From Bacteroidales bacterium (GTDB taxonomy: Bacteria > Bacteroidota > Bacteroidia > Bacteroidales > 4484-276), in contig JAOZRY010000167.1 in NCBI GenBank assembly GCA_029939965.1, forward strand, positions 1 through 6,756: a stretch of DNA of 6,756 nucleotides, given 5' to 3'. A program made the position numbers and the translations under genes. The notes below the pieces were generated by a model. It made no database searches and was not told where the DNA came from. It saw nothing but the letters and a program-made list of their open reading frames with translations. Positions 1 through 6,686 of the stretch are shown piece by piece (the first letter of the stretch is position 1; every line of letters begins with the position of its first letter).

Positions 1-9
1 TTATGCTCG

Positions 10-55
10 TCTTTAAAACCAGTCATTTACAAAAGTAAACTCCTGGTTTTAAAGA
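10..55. repeat. 13-bp perfect inverted repeat with a nested hairpin
   Basis: TCTTTAAAACCAG at 10-22 is exactly complementary in reverse to CTGGTTTTAAAGA at 43-55. Inside it, TTTAC (26-30) and GTAAA (35-39) pair around an AAAA loop, separated from the outer stem by a 3x3 internal loop. The whole can fold into one extended hairpin on either strand. No T-tract follows on either side, so it is not a classical intrinsic terminator. It could be a leader structure of a minus-strand gene lying before the window, a protein-binding palindrome, or part of a mobile-element end. Confidence 0.75.
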
Positions 56-102
56 TTTCGCAAGCCTCGAACTCGAACATTCTGAACCAAACACCAACTT
101 TA

Positions 103-110
103 TGGACGGA
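103..110 (+). repeat. Left copy of inverted octamer TGGACGGA
   Basis: TGGACGGA lies here, and its exact reverse complement TCCGTCCA lies at 6687-6694, immediately after the stop codon of the last gene. The two copies bracket the four-gene operon. Identity does not clearly extend beyond the octamer, although both copies have a TTAAT sequence nearby on the operon side. An 8-base match between two short flanks could arise by chance, so the link is tentative. Confidence 0.4.
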
Positions 111-125
111 CACTAATTAATTAAT

Positions 126-169
126 AAAAAAAAAGGTTGACTTTAAATATAAGGTCAACCTTTTTTTTT
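126..169. terminator. Bidirectional intrinsic terminator
   Basis: Nine A residues (126-134) followed by GGTTGAC (135-141) pair with GTCAACC (154-160) followed by nine T residues (161-169). Three further inner pairs, one of them G-U, close a six-base AAATAT loop. The resulting 19-bp stem carries a U-tract on whichever strand is transcribed, so it can stop transcription in both directions. It would shield the downstream operon from + strand transcription entering from the left. No minus-strand gene in the window appears to need it, so it probably ends a gene lying to the left. Confidence 0.85.
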
Positions 170-237
170 GCTTCATTACGAAAATAAATACCGTTACAAT
201 TAGAAAACCAACCTTTAGCTTTTTTAATTTTTTGCCA

Positions 238-266
238 TTGTAATTTATTAATTAATTCTATACTTG
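238..266 (+). promoter_or_regulatory. Candidate Bacteroidota-type promoter for the operon
   Basis: TATACTTG at 259-266 matches the Bacteroidota -7 consensus TAnnTTTG at all but one position. A TTG at 238-240 lies 18 bases upstream of it, close to the expected spacing for the -33 element. Transcription would start a few bases after 266, leaving a leader of roughly 30 nt before the ATG at 303. The element sits between the terminator at 126-169 and the first gene, where an operon promoter is expected. The local sequence is very AT-rich, so similar matches can occur by chance. Confidence 0.35.
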
Positions 267-302
267 TTTTTGCTGTTTTGATAAATATGATATTGATAAC
301 CA

Positions 303-1034
303 ATGATTAATAAATACACTGTAAAAGGAATTTCCTATTCTCTTGTTCTGATATCAACATTTTTTCTTTTTATAAATGTTCGTGCACAAAACACACAAAT
401 ACTGAAGGAATTAAACAAATATGCCTCCCAAAAATATGGCACTAACGATCTTTTAGTTAATGGATGGAAATATTACCCGGATCACTTTAACGCTGCAGGA
501 AACCCGAATTTTAACAACCTCGACTGGACTAATGGAAATTTAGTGATGAGAGGCGAAACGTTTGAGAATATAGATATGATATACAATATTGAGATGGATG
601 AACTAATCCTCATGAAGTTTTTAAAAGATGGATCCCCAGCCTTTGTATTGCTCAACAAAACTTTTGTCGAATCATTCACTATAGATCAACACCATTTTGT
701 GAATAATTCGCAAATTGAGACCAACACAGACTTAAATGGATTTGTTGAATTACTTTATTCCGGAGAGTTTATGTTTTTAATCAAGCACCAGAAAAATTTC
801 GTTGCCAATTATTCTTCTGATACCCCAAATGGAAGTATTTCGCGACAGATTTCGGTAAATTATATTTTTGAAAATAATATACTCCACAAGATAACTTCAA
901 AAAAAATGTTGTTAAACTATTTTGAGCCTTTCAAAAAGAAGATCAAAAAATACATGAAACAAAATAATATTCGCTATAAAAAAGCTACTTCTACTCAATT
1001 AAAAAAACTCATGGAATACTGCGATGAACTCTAA
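303..1034 (+). CDS. Secreted protein of unknown function, first gene of the receptor operon
   Basis: This encodes a 243-residue protein with no domain I can name. Residues 1-28 form a signal peptide: Lys residues near the start, a hydrophobic core from about 10 to 25, and a likely signal peptidase I site after VRA (26-28) before Gln29. The mature part alternates hydrophobic and polar residues in a beta-rich way, with marked stretches at 53-60 (NGWKYYPD), about 74-103 and 146-166. The last 45 residues (199-243) are strongly basic, probably helical, and end in the acidic CDEL. I recall similar unnamed proteins of this size beside Bacteroidota TonB-dependent receptors, but that is memory rather than a search. 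The ATG at 303 is preferred because it directly precedes the signal peptide; no clear Shine-Dalgarno is seen. The 3' end overlaps the receptor start by 11 bp, implying coupled expression. A periplasmic or outer-membrane accessory role is inference. Confidence 0.85.
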   Translation: MINKYTVKGISYSLVLISTFFLFINVRAQNTQILKELNKYASQKYGTNDLLVNGWKYYPDHFNAAGNPNFNNLDWTNGNLVMRGETFENIDMIYNIEMDELILMKFLKDGSPAFVLLNKTFVESFTIDQHHFVNNSQIETNTDLNGFVELLYSGEFMFLIKHQKNFVANYSSDTPNGSISRQISVNYIFENNILHKITSKKMLLNYFEPFKKKIKKYMKQNNIRYKKATSTQLKKLMEYCDEL

Positions 1035-3828
1035 GATCAGAAAAAACTATTTGAAATACCTGCTTCTGTTTATTTCGGTATTAATGATATGGAACAATGC
1101 AGACTCTCAGAACACGGTGATAAAGTTATCAGAAGCCTACAACAATTTGAGTTGGAAGGATTTTGTTGAAAAAGCTGAGAGTGAATTCAATCTTCACTTT
1201 TATTACCATCCCGATTCAATATCCGAAATTTATATTAAAGTATTTCCTACATCCAACAGTTTGATTGATGTGCTTCAGCAAAATCTCTCCGGCTTAAATT
1301 TTAAAATTTCAATTGCTCACGAAAACATTTTTATAACAAAATACCGAAAACTAAAAACAGAACTACCTCCTGATTTTTTTAGTTTTTCGGAGAGCAAATT
1401 GCAAGATAGCCTGATCGATAAAAACAAAAAAACAGAGAGAGAAATCTTTCTTAGAACAAATCACGAATATGTTTCAAAGACTTTTGTAGTAGGAACAAAA
1501 AAAACCGGGGTTTACATCACGACAGCCAACGTTACAGGAAGAGTTTTGAGTTTTAATGACAGCCTGGCTTTGCCGGGAGCCACAATTTATATTGATGAAC
1601 TCGCCACCGGTGCTGCCACGGATAATGAAGGAATTTACAACCTTTCGCTTCCCAAAGGTAAATATACCATGAAGGTTAGAAATGTTGGGTATGAAGAAAC
1701 GACTTTTATGGTTGAGGTGTTATCATCGGGCAATCAGGATTTTTACCTGCTTAAAAAGGTTTTCGTGATGGAAACCGTTGAAATACGCTCAGAAGCTGAT
1801 CATAATGTGAAGAGCATACAAATGGGAGTAGAAAAAATCTCTGTTAAAGACATAAAGGAGATACCAACAATTTTGGGCGAAAGAGACATTATAAAGGTGG
1901 CGTTGCTACTTCCCGGAGTACAATCAGTTGGCGAAGGAGCCTCAGGATTTAATGTAAGGGGAAGCCCTTCCGATCAGAATATTTTTTACATAAGTGATGT
2001 GCCGGTTTACAATACTTCTCACCTTTTTGGTTTCTTTTCGGCATTCAACTCCGATGCTGTTAGCGAGTTTAAATTGTACAAAAGCAGCATACCTTCAAAA
2101 TATGGCGGACGGCTGGCTTCGATTTTTGAGATTGAACCTGTGCAGGGAAATATGGAAAAATTTTCGGCTCGTGGCGGCATAAGCCCAATTACTGCAAGGA
2201 TACTTGCCGAAGGCCCCATCATAAAAAACAAACTCAGCTACATGGCAGGGTTTAGAACAACCTACAGCGATTGGGTTCTGAATTTTGTAACAGTACCCGA
2301 AGTAAAAAACAGCCGGGGAAATTTTGGTGATGGTATCATAAATTTTACCTACGATCTGAACAACAAAAACAGATTGAAACTTTTTGGATACTATAGCTAC
2401 GACAGGATCAACCTTGCCTCTAAAATTAACAACCATTACGAAAACACCGGAGCCTCCCTCAACTGGTATCACACGTTGAACAAAAACCATGGTTTTGAGT
2501 TTTCGGCGGCATACAGCAAATACAATTTTACCGAGGACAACTACGAATACAATGTATCAGCCTACAGTCTCGATTATGGACTGGAACACTATGAGGCAAA
2601 ACTTGGTTTTACATGGAAACCGGCCGAAAATCACACCGTAGGCTATGGTGTAAATTCCATTTTATATAAGCTCGACAACGGCAAGCAAGTTCCATATAAT
2701 GACGAATCGCTGATTACCACAACAATTCTCGGAGAGGAAAAGGGATTAGAGTCGTCAATTTATTTGAGCGACCAATGGAATGTTACTCCGCTACTTACCA
2801 TATATGGCGGCCTTCGATACAACTATTACGCTTACCTTGGCCCTAATGAGGTTTTTAAGTACGTTGAAAATGCGCCTAAAATTCCTGAGAATATTATCGA
2901 CACACTTCAGTTTTCTAACAATCAGGTTATAAAGGACTACAACGGATTGGATTACAGGTTTGGAATTACCTACCTCATTAATCAGGACATTTCGATAAAG
3001 GCAGGCTACAACCGTTTGCACCAGAATATATTTATGCTATCCAACACCATTGCCATTTCGCCCACCGACAAATGGAAACTGAGCAATTACAATATTGAGC
3101 CAATGAGGGGCGATCAGTATTCGATGGGTTTTTATTCCAATTTTATGAATCAGAAATATGAGTTTTCGGTGGAAGGATATTATAAAAAAATCGACAATCT
3201 GGTAGAATACAAAGATGGTGCTGAGCTCGTAATTAATAAATATCCCGAACAGGATGTATTGCAAGGGAATCTGGATGTTTACGGATTTGAATTCATGCTG
3301 CGAAAACCTTTTGGGAAACTCAGCGGGTGGGTTAATTACACATATTCGAAATCGACAGTACTGGTTGATAATGAAATTACCGGAGAGCAAAATAATTTTG
3401 GAAAATCTTATCCGGCCAACTACGACAAGCCTCACTCTTTTAATATTGTTGCAAATTACAAAATCAGTAAGCGGGTAAGCTTTTCAGGAAACATTGTTTA
3501 TTCTACCGGACGCCCCATCACCTATCCTACTTCAATTTATTACCAAAATGGGCAGCCGTTACTCAATTATTCGCTTCGCAACGAATATCGGATTCCCGAT
3601 TATTTCAGATTGGATGTATCGCTAAAAGTAGAAGGCAACCTTAGAAAACGAAAATGGCTTCATGGTTCATGGATATTTTCGGTATATAATCTTACCGGGC
3701 GAAAAAATGCATATTCGGTTTATTTCAAATCCGAAGAGGGGTTTATCAGGGGATACAAACTCTCCATTTTCGCAGTACCAATTTTTTCGATAACCTACGA
3801 TTTCAAATTAGGAAACTATGCTGATTAA
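1024..3828 (+). CDS. TonB-dependent outer-membrane receptor with STN and carboxypeptidase-regulatory-like domains
   Basis: This 934-residue receptor would import a ligand across the outer membrane using TonB-ExbBD energy. Residues 1-28 are a signal peptide (hydrophobic core 10-23, likely cleavage after ADS before Gln29). Residues 36-108 resemble an STN (secretin and TonB N-terminal) domain, and about 109-165 is a polar linker. Residues 168-243 form a carboxypeptidase-regulatory-like beta sandwich (VTGRV, LPGATIYI, TDNEGIYNLSLPKGKY, VGYE). ETVEI at 250-254 could be the TonB box. The plug domain spans about 265-375 and includes the hallmarks LLPGVQSVGEGASGFNVRG, DVPVYN and SKYGGRLAS. The remainder is a beta barrel rich in aromatic strands, ending close to FSITYDFKL. 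The length is typical and the frame is intact. STN domains often signal to FecR-type anti-sigma factors, but none is encoded nearby. It overlaps both neighbours by 11 bp. The substrate (metal chelate, peptide, glycan or other) cannot be read from the sequence. Confidence 0.96.
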   Translation: MNSKIRKNYLKYLLLFISVLMIWNNADSQNTVIKLSEAYNNLSWKDFVEKAESEFNLHFYYHPDSISEIYIKVFPTSNSLIDVLQQNLSGLNFKISIAHENIFITKYRKLKTELPPDFFSFSESKLQDSLIDKNKKTEREIFLRTNHEYVSKTFVVGTKKTGVYITTANVTGRVLSFNDSLALPGATIYIDELATGAATDNEGIYNLSLPKGKYTMKVRNVGYEETTFMVEVLSSGNQDFYLLKKVFVMETVEIRSEADHNVKSIQMGVEKISVKDIKEIPTILGERDIIKVALLLPGVQSVGEGASGFNVRGSPSDQNIFYISDVPVYNTSHLFGFFSAFNSDAVSEFKLYKSSIPSKYGGRLASIFEIEPVQGNMEKFSARGGISPITARILAEGPIIKNKLSYMAGFRTTYSDWVLNFVTVPEVKNSRGNFGDGIINFTYDLNNKNRLKLFGYYSYDRINLASKINNHYENTGASLNWYHTLNKNHGFEFSAAYSKYNFTEDNYEYNVSAYSLDYGLEHYEAKLGFTWKPAENHTVGYGVNSILYKLDNGKQVPYNDESLITTTILGEEKGLESSIYLSDQWNVTPLLTIYGGLRYNYYAYLGPNEVFKYVENAPKIPENIIDTLQFSNNQVIKDYNGLDYRFGITYLINQDISIKAGYNRLHQNIFMLSNTIAISPTDKWKLSNYNIEPMRGDQYSMGFYSNFMNQKYEFSVEGYYKKIDNLVEYKDGAELVINKYPEQDVLQGNLDVYGFEFMLRKPFGKLSGWVNYTYSKSTVLVDNEITGEQNNFGKSYPANYDKPHSFNIVANYKISKRVSFSGNIVYSTGRPITYPTSIYYQNGQPLLNYSLRNEYRIPDYFRLDVSLKVEGNLRKRKWLHGSWIFSVYNLTGRKNAYSVYFKSEEGFIRGYKLSIFAVPIFSITYDFKLGNYAD

Positions 3829-4984
3829 ACTCCGCAACATATTCCTGGCTTTGTTTATAGCATCTGTTGTTTCTTGCGAAGAAAAATTTCAACCTGAATT
3901 AAAACCTTCGGCACAAAACCTAATTGTTGTTGACGGTATGATTAGCAACCTGCCAGGGCCTTACACGGTAAAACTCTCGTTATCATCAGAAGTTGAAGAC
4001 CCACACTATATTCCGCTGTCAGGTTTTTATGTATTGATTGAGGATAATTTGGGCAACCATGAACAGCTTCAGGAGATAAGCCCAGGCAAATACATAACTT
4101 CCGAAAACGGAATACAAGGAATAATTGGAAGAAAGTATAAAATAGAAATCACAGCAACCAATGGCAAACAATACACCTCCGATTTTGAAGAGTTATTAAA
4201 TCCCGTTGGGATCGACTCAATATATACAAAAGTAGAATACAGAGAAGAACAGAATTTACCCTACGATGATGCCGGTTATCAATTTTATGTTGATACTAAA
4301 ATGGCAGAAAATGATTCAACATTTTTTTTATGGGATATTACTGCCACATACAAATACAAATCCGATTTTATAATTCGTTGGATTTACGATGGCGAACTTC
4401 GCCCATACACAAACTCCGACACGCTTAGAACCTGCTGGTTGACAAAAAATATTCCGGGTATTTACATTTACAGCACATCGCACCTTGCCCAACCCAAATT
4501 GAGTGGAGTGCCTTTGCACTATGTTTCAACAGCTGTACGCGACCTTTCCATCCGTTATAGTTTACTTACTTCCCAGTTTACTATATCAAAACATGCCTAT
4601 GATTTTTGGGGGGCGATAAAAGAAATTCATACCGAAACAGATGGCCTTTACACAAGGCAACCATATCAAATACGCGGCAATATTTTTAATCCTCAAAACA
4701 AAGATGAACCTGTTCTTGGATATTTTCTGGTTGCAGGGGAAGTGCAAAACCGGATATTTGTAAATAAACCGGAAGCTCCGGTTATAATGCGTTATCCGGT
4801 ATGTGTACTAACGGAAGCAGATTTTATGAATTTTGGCGATCTGTTTCGTACATCGCCGGCAGAGTGGCCGCTATATGCCACCTACAATGCAGCAGGTGCT
4901 AATGCCTATCCCAATCAGGATTGCCTCGATTGCCGTTTGAGAGGAGGAACTATTGAAAAACCTGATTTTTGGATTGATTACTAA
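3818..4984 (+). CDS. DUF4249 family lipoprotein
   Basis: This encodes a 388-residue protein with a lipoprotein signal peptide: MLIKLRN, a hydrophobic core, then SVVSC with Cys20 as the lipidation site. The residues after Cys are acidic (EEKFQPE), which in Bacteroidota is compatible with export to the outer surface, though not proof of it. The body matches my knowledge of DUF4249: an early LIVVDGMISN segment, a beta-rich N-terminal half with ISPGKYITSE and GRKYKIEI, and a C-terminal CLDCRLRGGTIEKPDFW stretch with Cys369 and Cys372. The biochemical function of DUF4249 is not established to my knowledge. The gene typically follows a TonB-dependent receptor, as here, suggesting a partner role analogous to SusD with SusC; that is inference. 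The start overlaps the receptor stop by 11 bp, with a weak AGGA four bases before the ATG. Confidence 0.94.
   Translation: MLIKLRNIFLALFIASVVSCEEKFQPELKPSAQNLIVVDGMISNLPGPYTVKLSLSSEVEDPHYIPLSGFYVLIEDNLGNHEQLQEISPGKYITSENGIQGIIGRKYKIEITATNGKQYTSDFEELLNPVGIDSIYTKVEYREEQNLPYDDAGYQFYVDTKMAENDSTFFLWDITATYKYKSDFIIRWIYDGELRPYTNSDTLRTCWLTKNIPGIYIYSTSHLAQPKLSGVPLHYVSTAVRDLSIRYSLLTSQFTISKHAYDFWGAIKEIHTETDGLYTRQPYQIRGNIFNPQNKDEPVLGYFLVAGEVQNRIFVNKPEAPVIMRYPVCVLTEADFMNFGDLFRTSPAEWPLYATYNAAGANAYPNQDCLDCRLRGGTIEKPDFWIDY
4942..4947 (+). promoter_or_regulatory. Perfect Shine-Dalgarno-like AGGAGG ahead of an alternative TTG start
   Basis: AGGAGG lies five bases upstream of a TTG at 4953 that is in frame with the last gene and would add 18 residues (MKNLIFGLITKHKFEIES). 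I do not think it decides the start. The run is explained by the Arg-Gly-Gly codons of the conserved RGGT motif in the DUF4249 protein. The ATG at 5007 begins a textbook signal peptide, which an 18-residue extension would move inward. Dual use remains possible. Confidence 0.3.
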
Positions 4985-5006
4985 ACACAAATTTGAAATC
5001 GAAAGC

Positions 5007-6686
5007 ATGAAGAAAATAATCATAATATTTCTACTTTTTCCAATTCTTACTATTGGGCAAATAGTGCCTGATCAGCAAAATGAAAATTTTACCAAACAAA
5101 TACACGAAAAGGTTATTTGTTTTACCGATCGAAATATTTACCTCTCGGGTGAATTAATTTGGTTTACATCCGCTATTTTGGTCAACAATAAAATTCCTGA
5201 TCAACCTCTCAGCCGGGTTTTATATGTTGAACTTTTTGATAAATCAACTAAAATAATTCATAAAGAAAAATACCTTATTGATGAAAACCTTTGCCACGGA
5301 AGTTTTCAAATCCCCGGCGAGGTATTATCAGGAGTATATTTTTTAAGGGTTTACACTCAGTTTCAAAGAAATTATCCGGCCAAAACTTTTACCCGAATTC
5401 CGCTCACCATCATCAATCCCGAATTAACTTTAACACAAACTGCTTCTGATAGCTCAAATACTAACAATCACAAACCAAATACTGCAACAAACATTTCGGT
5501 CAACCCCGGGAAAAGCAAATTTAAAAGACGTGAACTGATTAATCTTGAAATTGATTTTGAGGATAATGCACCGGTATATTCCTGTATTTCGGTGGTAAAA
5601 CATGGCACATTTATTCAGGATAATATTGTTAATTCATCAAAAGATAATCAAACCCCAAATTCTGATTCATTGTTTTGGATTCCGGATATCAGAGGTGTAA
5701 GTTTAAGTGGGTTTGTGAGGGATAAAAATACAGGTAAAGCTGCTGAAAATGTGGATGTGTATCTTTCGGTATTTGGCAAAAACCTGATATTTCACATTGA
5801 TAAAACCCAGGAAAATGGTGCGTTTATTTTCTCGCTGGATCAACTAAACCAGAATCAGAACGTTTTTGTCAGCATCAACCCTCTCAGGCATTCTAATATG
5901 GAAATACTCATAAATAATGATTATTCCAATTTGTTTGGCCATGTGTGGGATTACCCCTTCAACATAAACAGCAGTTATAAAAAACTGCTCACTGAGATGT
6001 ACATTAATTATCAGGCTTCAAACGATTTTGCTATTGAATTCCCAGCAACAAAATCAGAATCCACACTTACAAACCTACCCGCAATTTATGATATTACAAT
6101 ACGCTTAGATGACTTTATAGAGCTTTCGTCACTTCAAGAAGTCTTTTACGAAATAGTACCTCCGGTTTTTGTAAAATCAAATAAAAAGGGGAAATATCTT
6201 TCAGTGGCAAATTACCAAACTCAGCAAGTTGCAAGTGCCGATTTGATATTGTTAGACAACGTACCCATATTTGATGTTGATGAATTATTAAAGATTCCGG
6301 CTGTAAACATCGAAAGCATTGAGGTAATTAATAAGCCATATTATTTGGGCGATTATTTACTTGAGAGCATTGTTTCGCTCAAAACAAAAACAAAAGACTT
6401 TGGCGGTTATAAGTTTCCCTCCGAGTCAATTTTCCTCGAATTTCAAACACTATCGCCACAGCAATCTTTTTTTACTCCCGATTACAGCAATGATAGCATA
6501 AAAAACAGTCCGCTTCCCGATTTTAGAACTACACTTTATTGGAATCCTTATGTTAAAACTAATCAGACAGATACAACCCTTTCGTTTTTTACATCAGATG
6601 CAAAAGGCGAATATGATATTGTGATACGTGGAATTAGTAACAATGGGAGTTTGATTTTCGGAAAAACATCTATCGTTGTAGATTAA
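5007..6686 (+). CDS. Exported MG2-like / carboxypeptidase-regulatory-like / TonB-plug-like protein without a barrel
   Basis: From the ATG at 5007 this encodes 559 residues. The start is chosen because MKK, a run of Ile/Phe/Leu and TIGQ form a signal peptide of about 17 residues. Residues 33-128 resemble a macroglobulin MG2 domain (CFTDRNIYLSGELIWF, then SGVYFLRVYT). Residues 231-290 resemble a carboxypeptidase-regulatory-like fold (LSGFVRDKNTGKAAENVDV, ENGAFIFSL). Residues 411-460 resemble part of a TonB receptor plug (ADLILLDNVPIFDVDELLKI, IESIEVINKPYYLG). The end (PLPDFRTTLYWNP, SFFTSDAKGEYDIVIRG) matches a C-terminal pattern I recall from barrel-less Bacteroidota proteins annotated as MG2 or plug-domain proteins, many of which I remember as longer (700-900 residues). 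No thioester motif of true alpha-2-macroglobulins is visible. The gene follows the DUF4249 gene by 22 bp, so it is probably cotranscribed. It likely acts in the periplasm or at the inner face of the outer membrane, perhaps contacting the receptor; the role is inference. Confidence 0.9.
   Translation: MKKIIIIFLLFPILTIGQIVPDQQNENFTKQIHEKVICFTDRNIYLSGELIWFTSAILVNNKIPDQPLSRVLYVELFDKSTKIIHKEKYLIDENLCHGSFQIPGEVLSGVYFLRVYTQFQRNYPAKTFTRIPLTIINPELTLTQTASDSSNTNNHKPNTATNISVNPGKSKFKRRELINLEIDFEDNAPVYSCISVVKHGTFIQDNIVNSSKDNQTPNSDSLFWIPDIRGVSLSGFVRDKNTGKAAENVDVYLSVFGKNLIFHIDKTQENGAFIFSLDQLNQNQNVFVSINPLRHSNMEILINNDYSNLFGHVWDYPFNINSSYKKLLTEMYINYQASNDFAIEFPATKSESTLTNLPAIYDITIRLDDFIELSSLQEVFYEIVPPVFVKSNKKGKYLSVANYQTQQVASADLILLDNVPIFDVDELLKIPAVNIESIEVINKPYYLGDYLLESIVSLKTKTKDFGGYKFPSESIFLEFQTLSPQQSFFTPDYSNDSIKNSPLPDFRTTLYWNPYVKTNQTDTTLSFFTSDAKGEYDIVIRGISNNGSLIFGKTSIVVD

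Larger units (their letters stand above)
1..125. other. Non-coding left flank, possibly the edge of a repetitive or mobile element
   Basis: I see no credible gene here. The stretch holds a long inverted repeat (described separately), a tandem of TCGAAC at 67-72 and 73-78, the octamer TGGACGGA at 103-110, and an AT-rich TTAATTAAT run at 117-125. On the minus strand the segment reads GTGTCCGTCCATAAAG inward from about 113, which has the feel of an insertion-sequence end followed by a structured leader. No transposase reading frame is visible because the window stops at position 1. The mobile-element reading is inference from general appearance, not a match I can verify. It could equally be an ordinary intergenic repeat. 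Confidence 0.35.

Noticed and set aside
10..55. CRISPR repeat or intrinsic terminator reading of the palindrome
   Set aside because: There is only one unit, without regularly spaced copies, and no T-tract follows the stem on either strand.
121..303. A 60-codon minus-strand open frame starting with TTG and lying opposite the promoter region
   Set aside because: It begins at a TTG opposite the first gene's start, runs through the terminator hairpin and its A/T tracts, and has a Lys/Ile/Phe-rich composition typical of AT-rich non-coding DNA.
2095..2490. A 131-codon minus-strand open frame inside the receptor gene
   Set aside because: It lies wholly within a clear receptor coding frame on the opposite strand and its product shows no recognisable domain or export signal.
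3037..3435. A 132-codon minus-strand open frame inside the receptor barrel
   Set aside because: It is antisense to well-supported barrel strands and its translation resembles no known family.
5007..6686. Frameshifted or truncated TonB-dependent receptor in the last gene
   Set aside because: The frame is open throughout, the order MG2-like, regulatory-like, plug-like and a conserved-looking C-terminus fits a barrel-less family, and no barrel remnants follow the stop codon.
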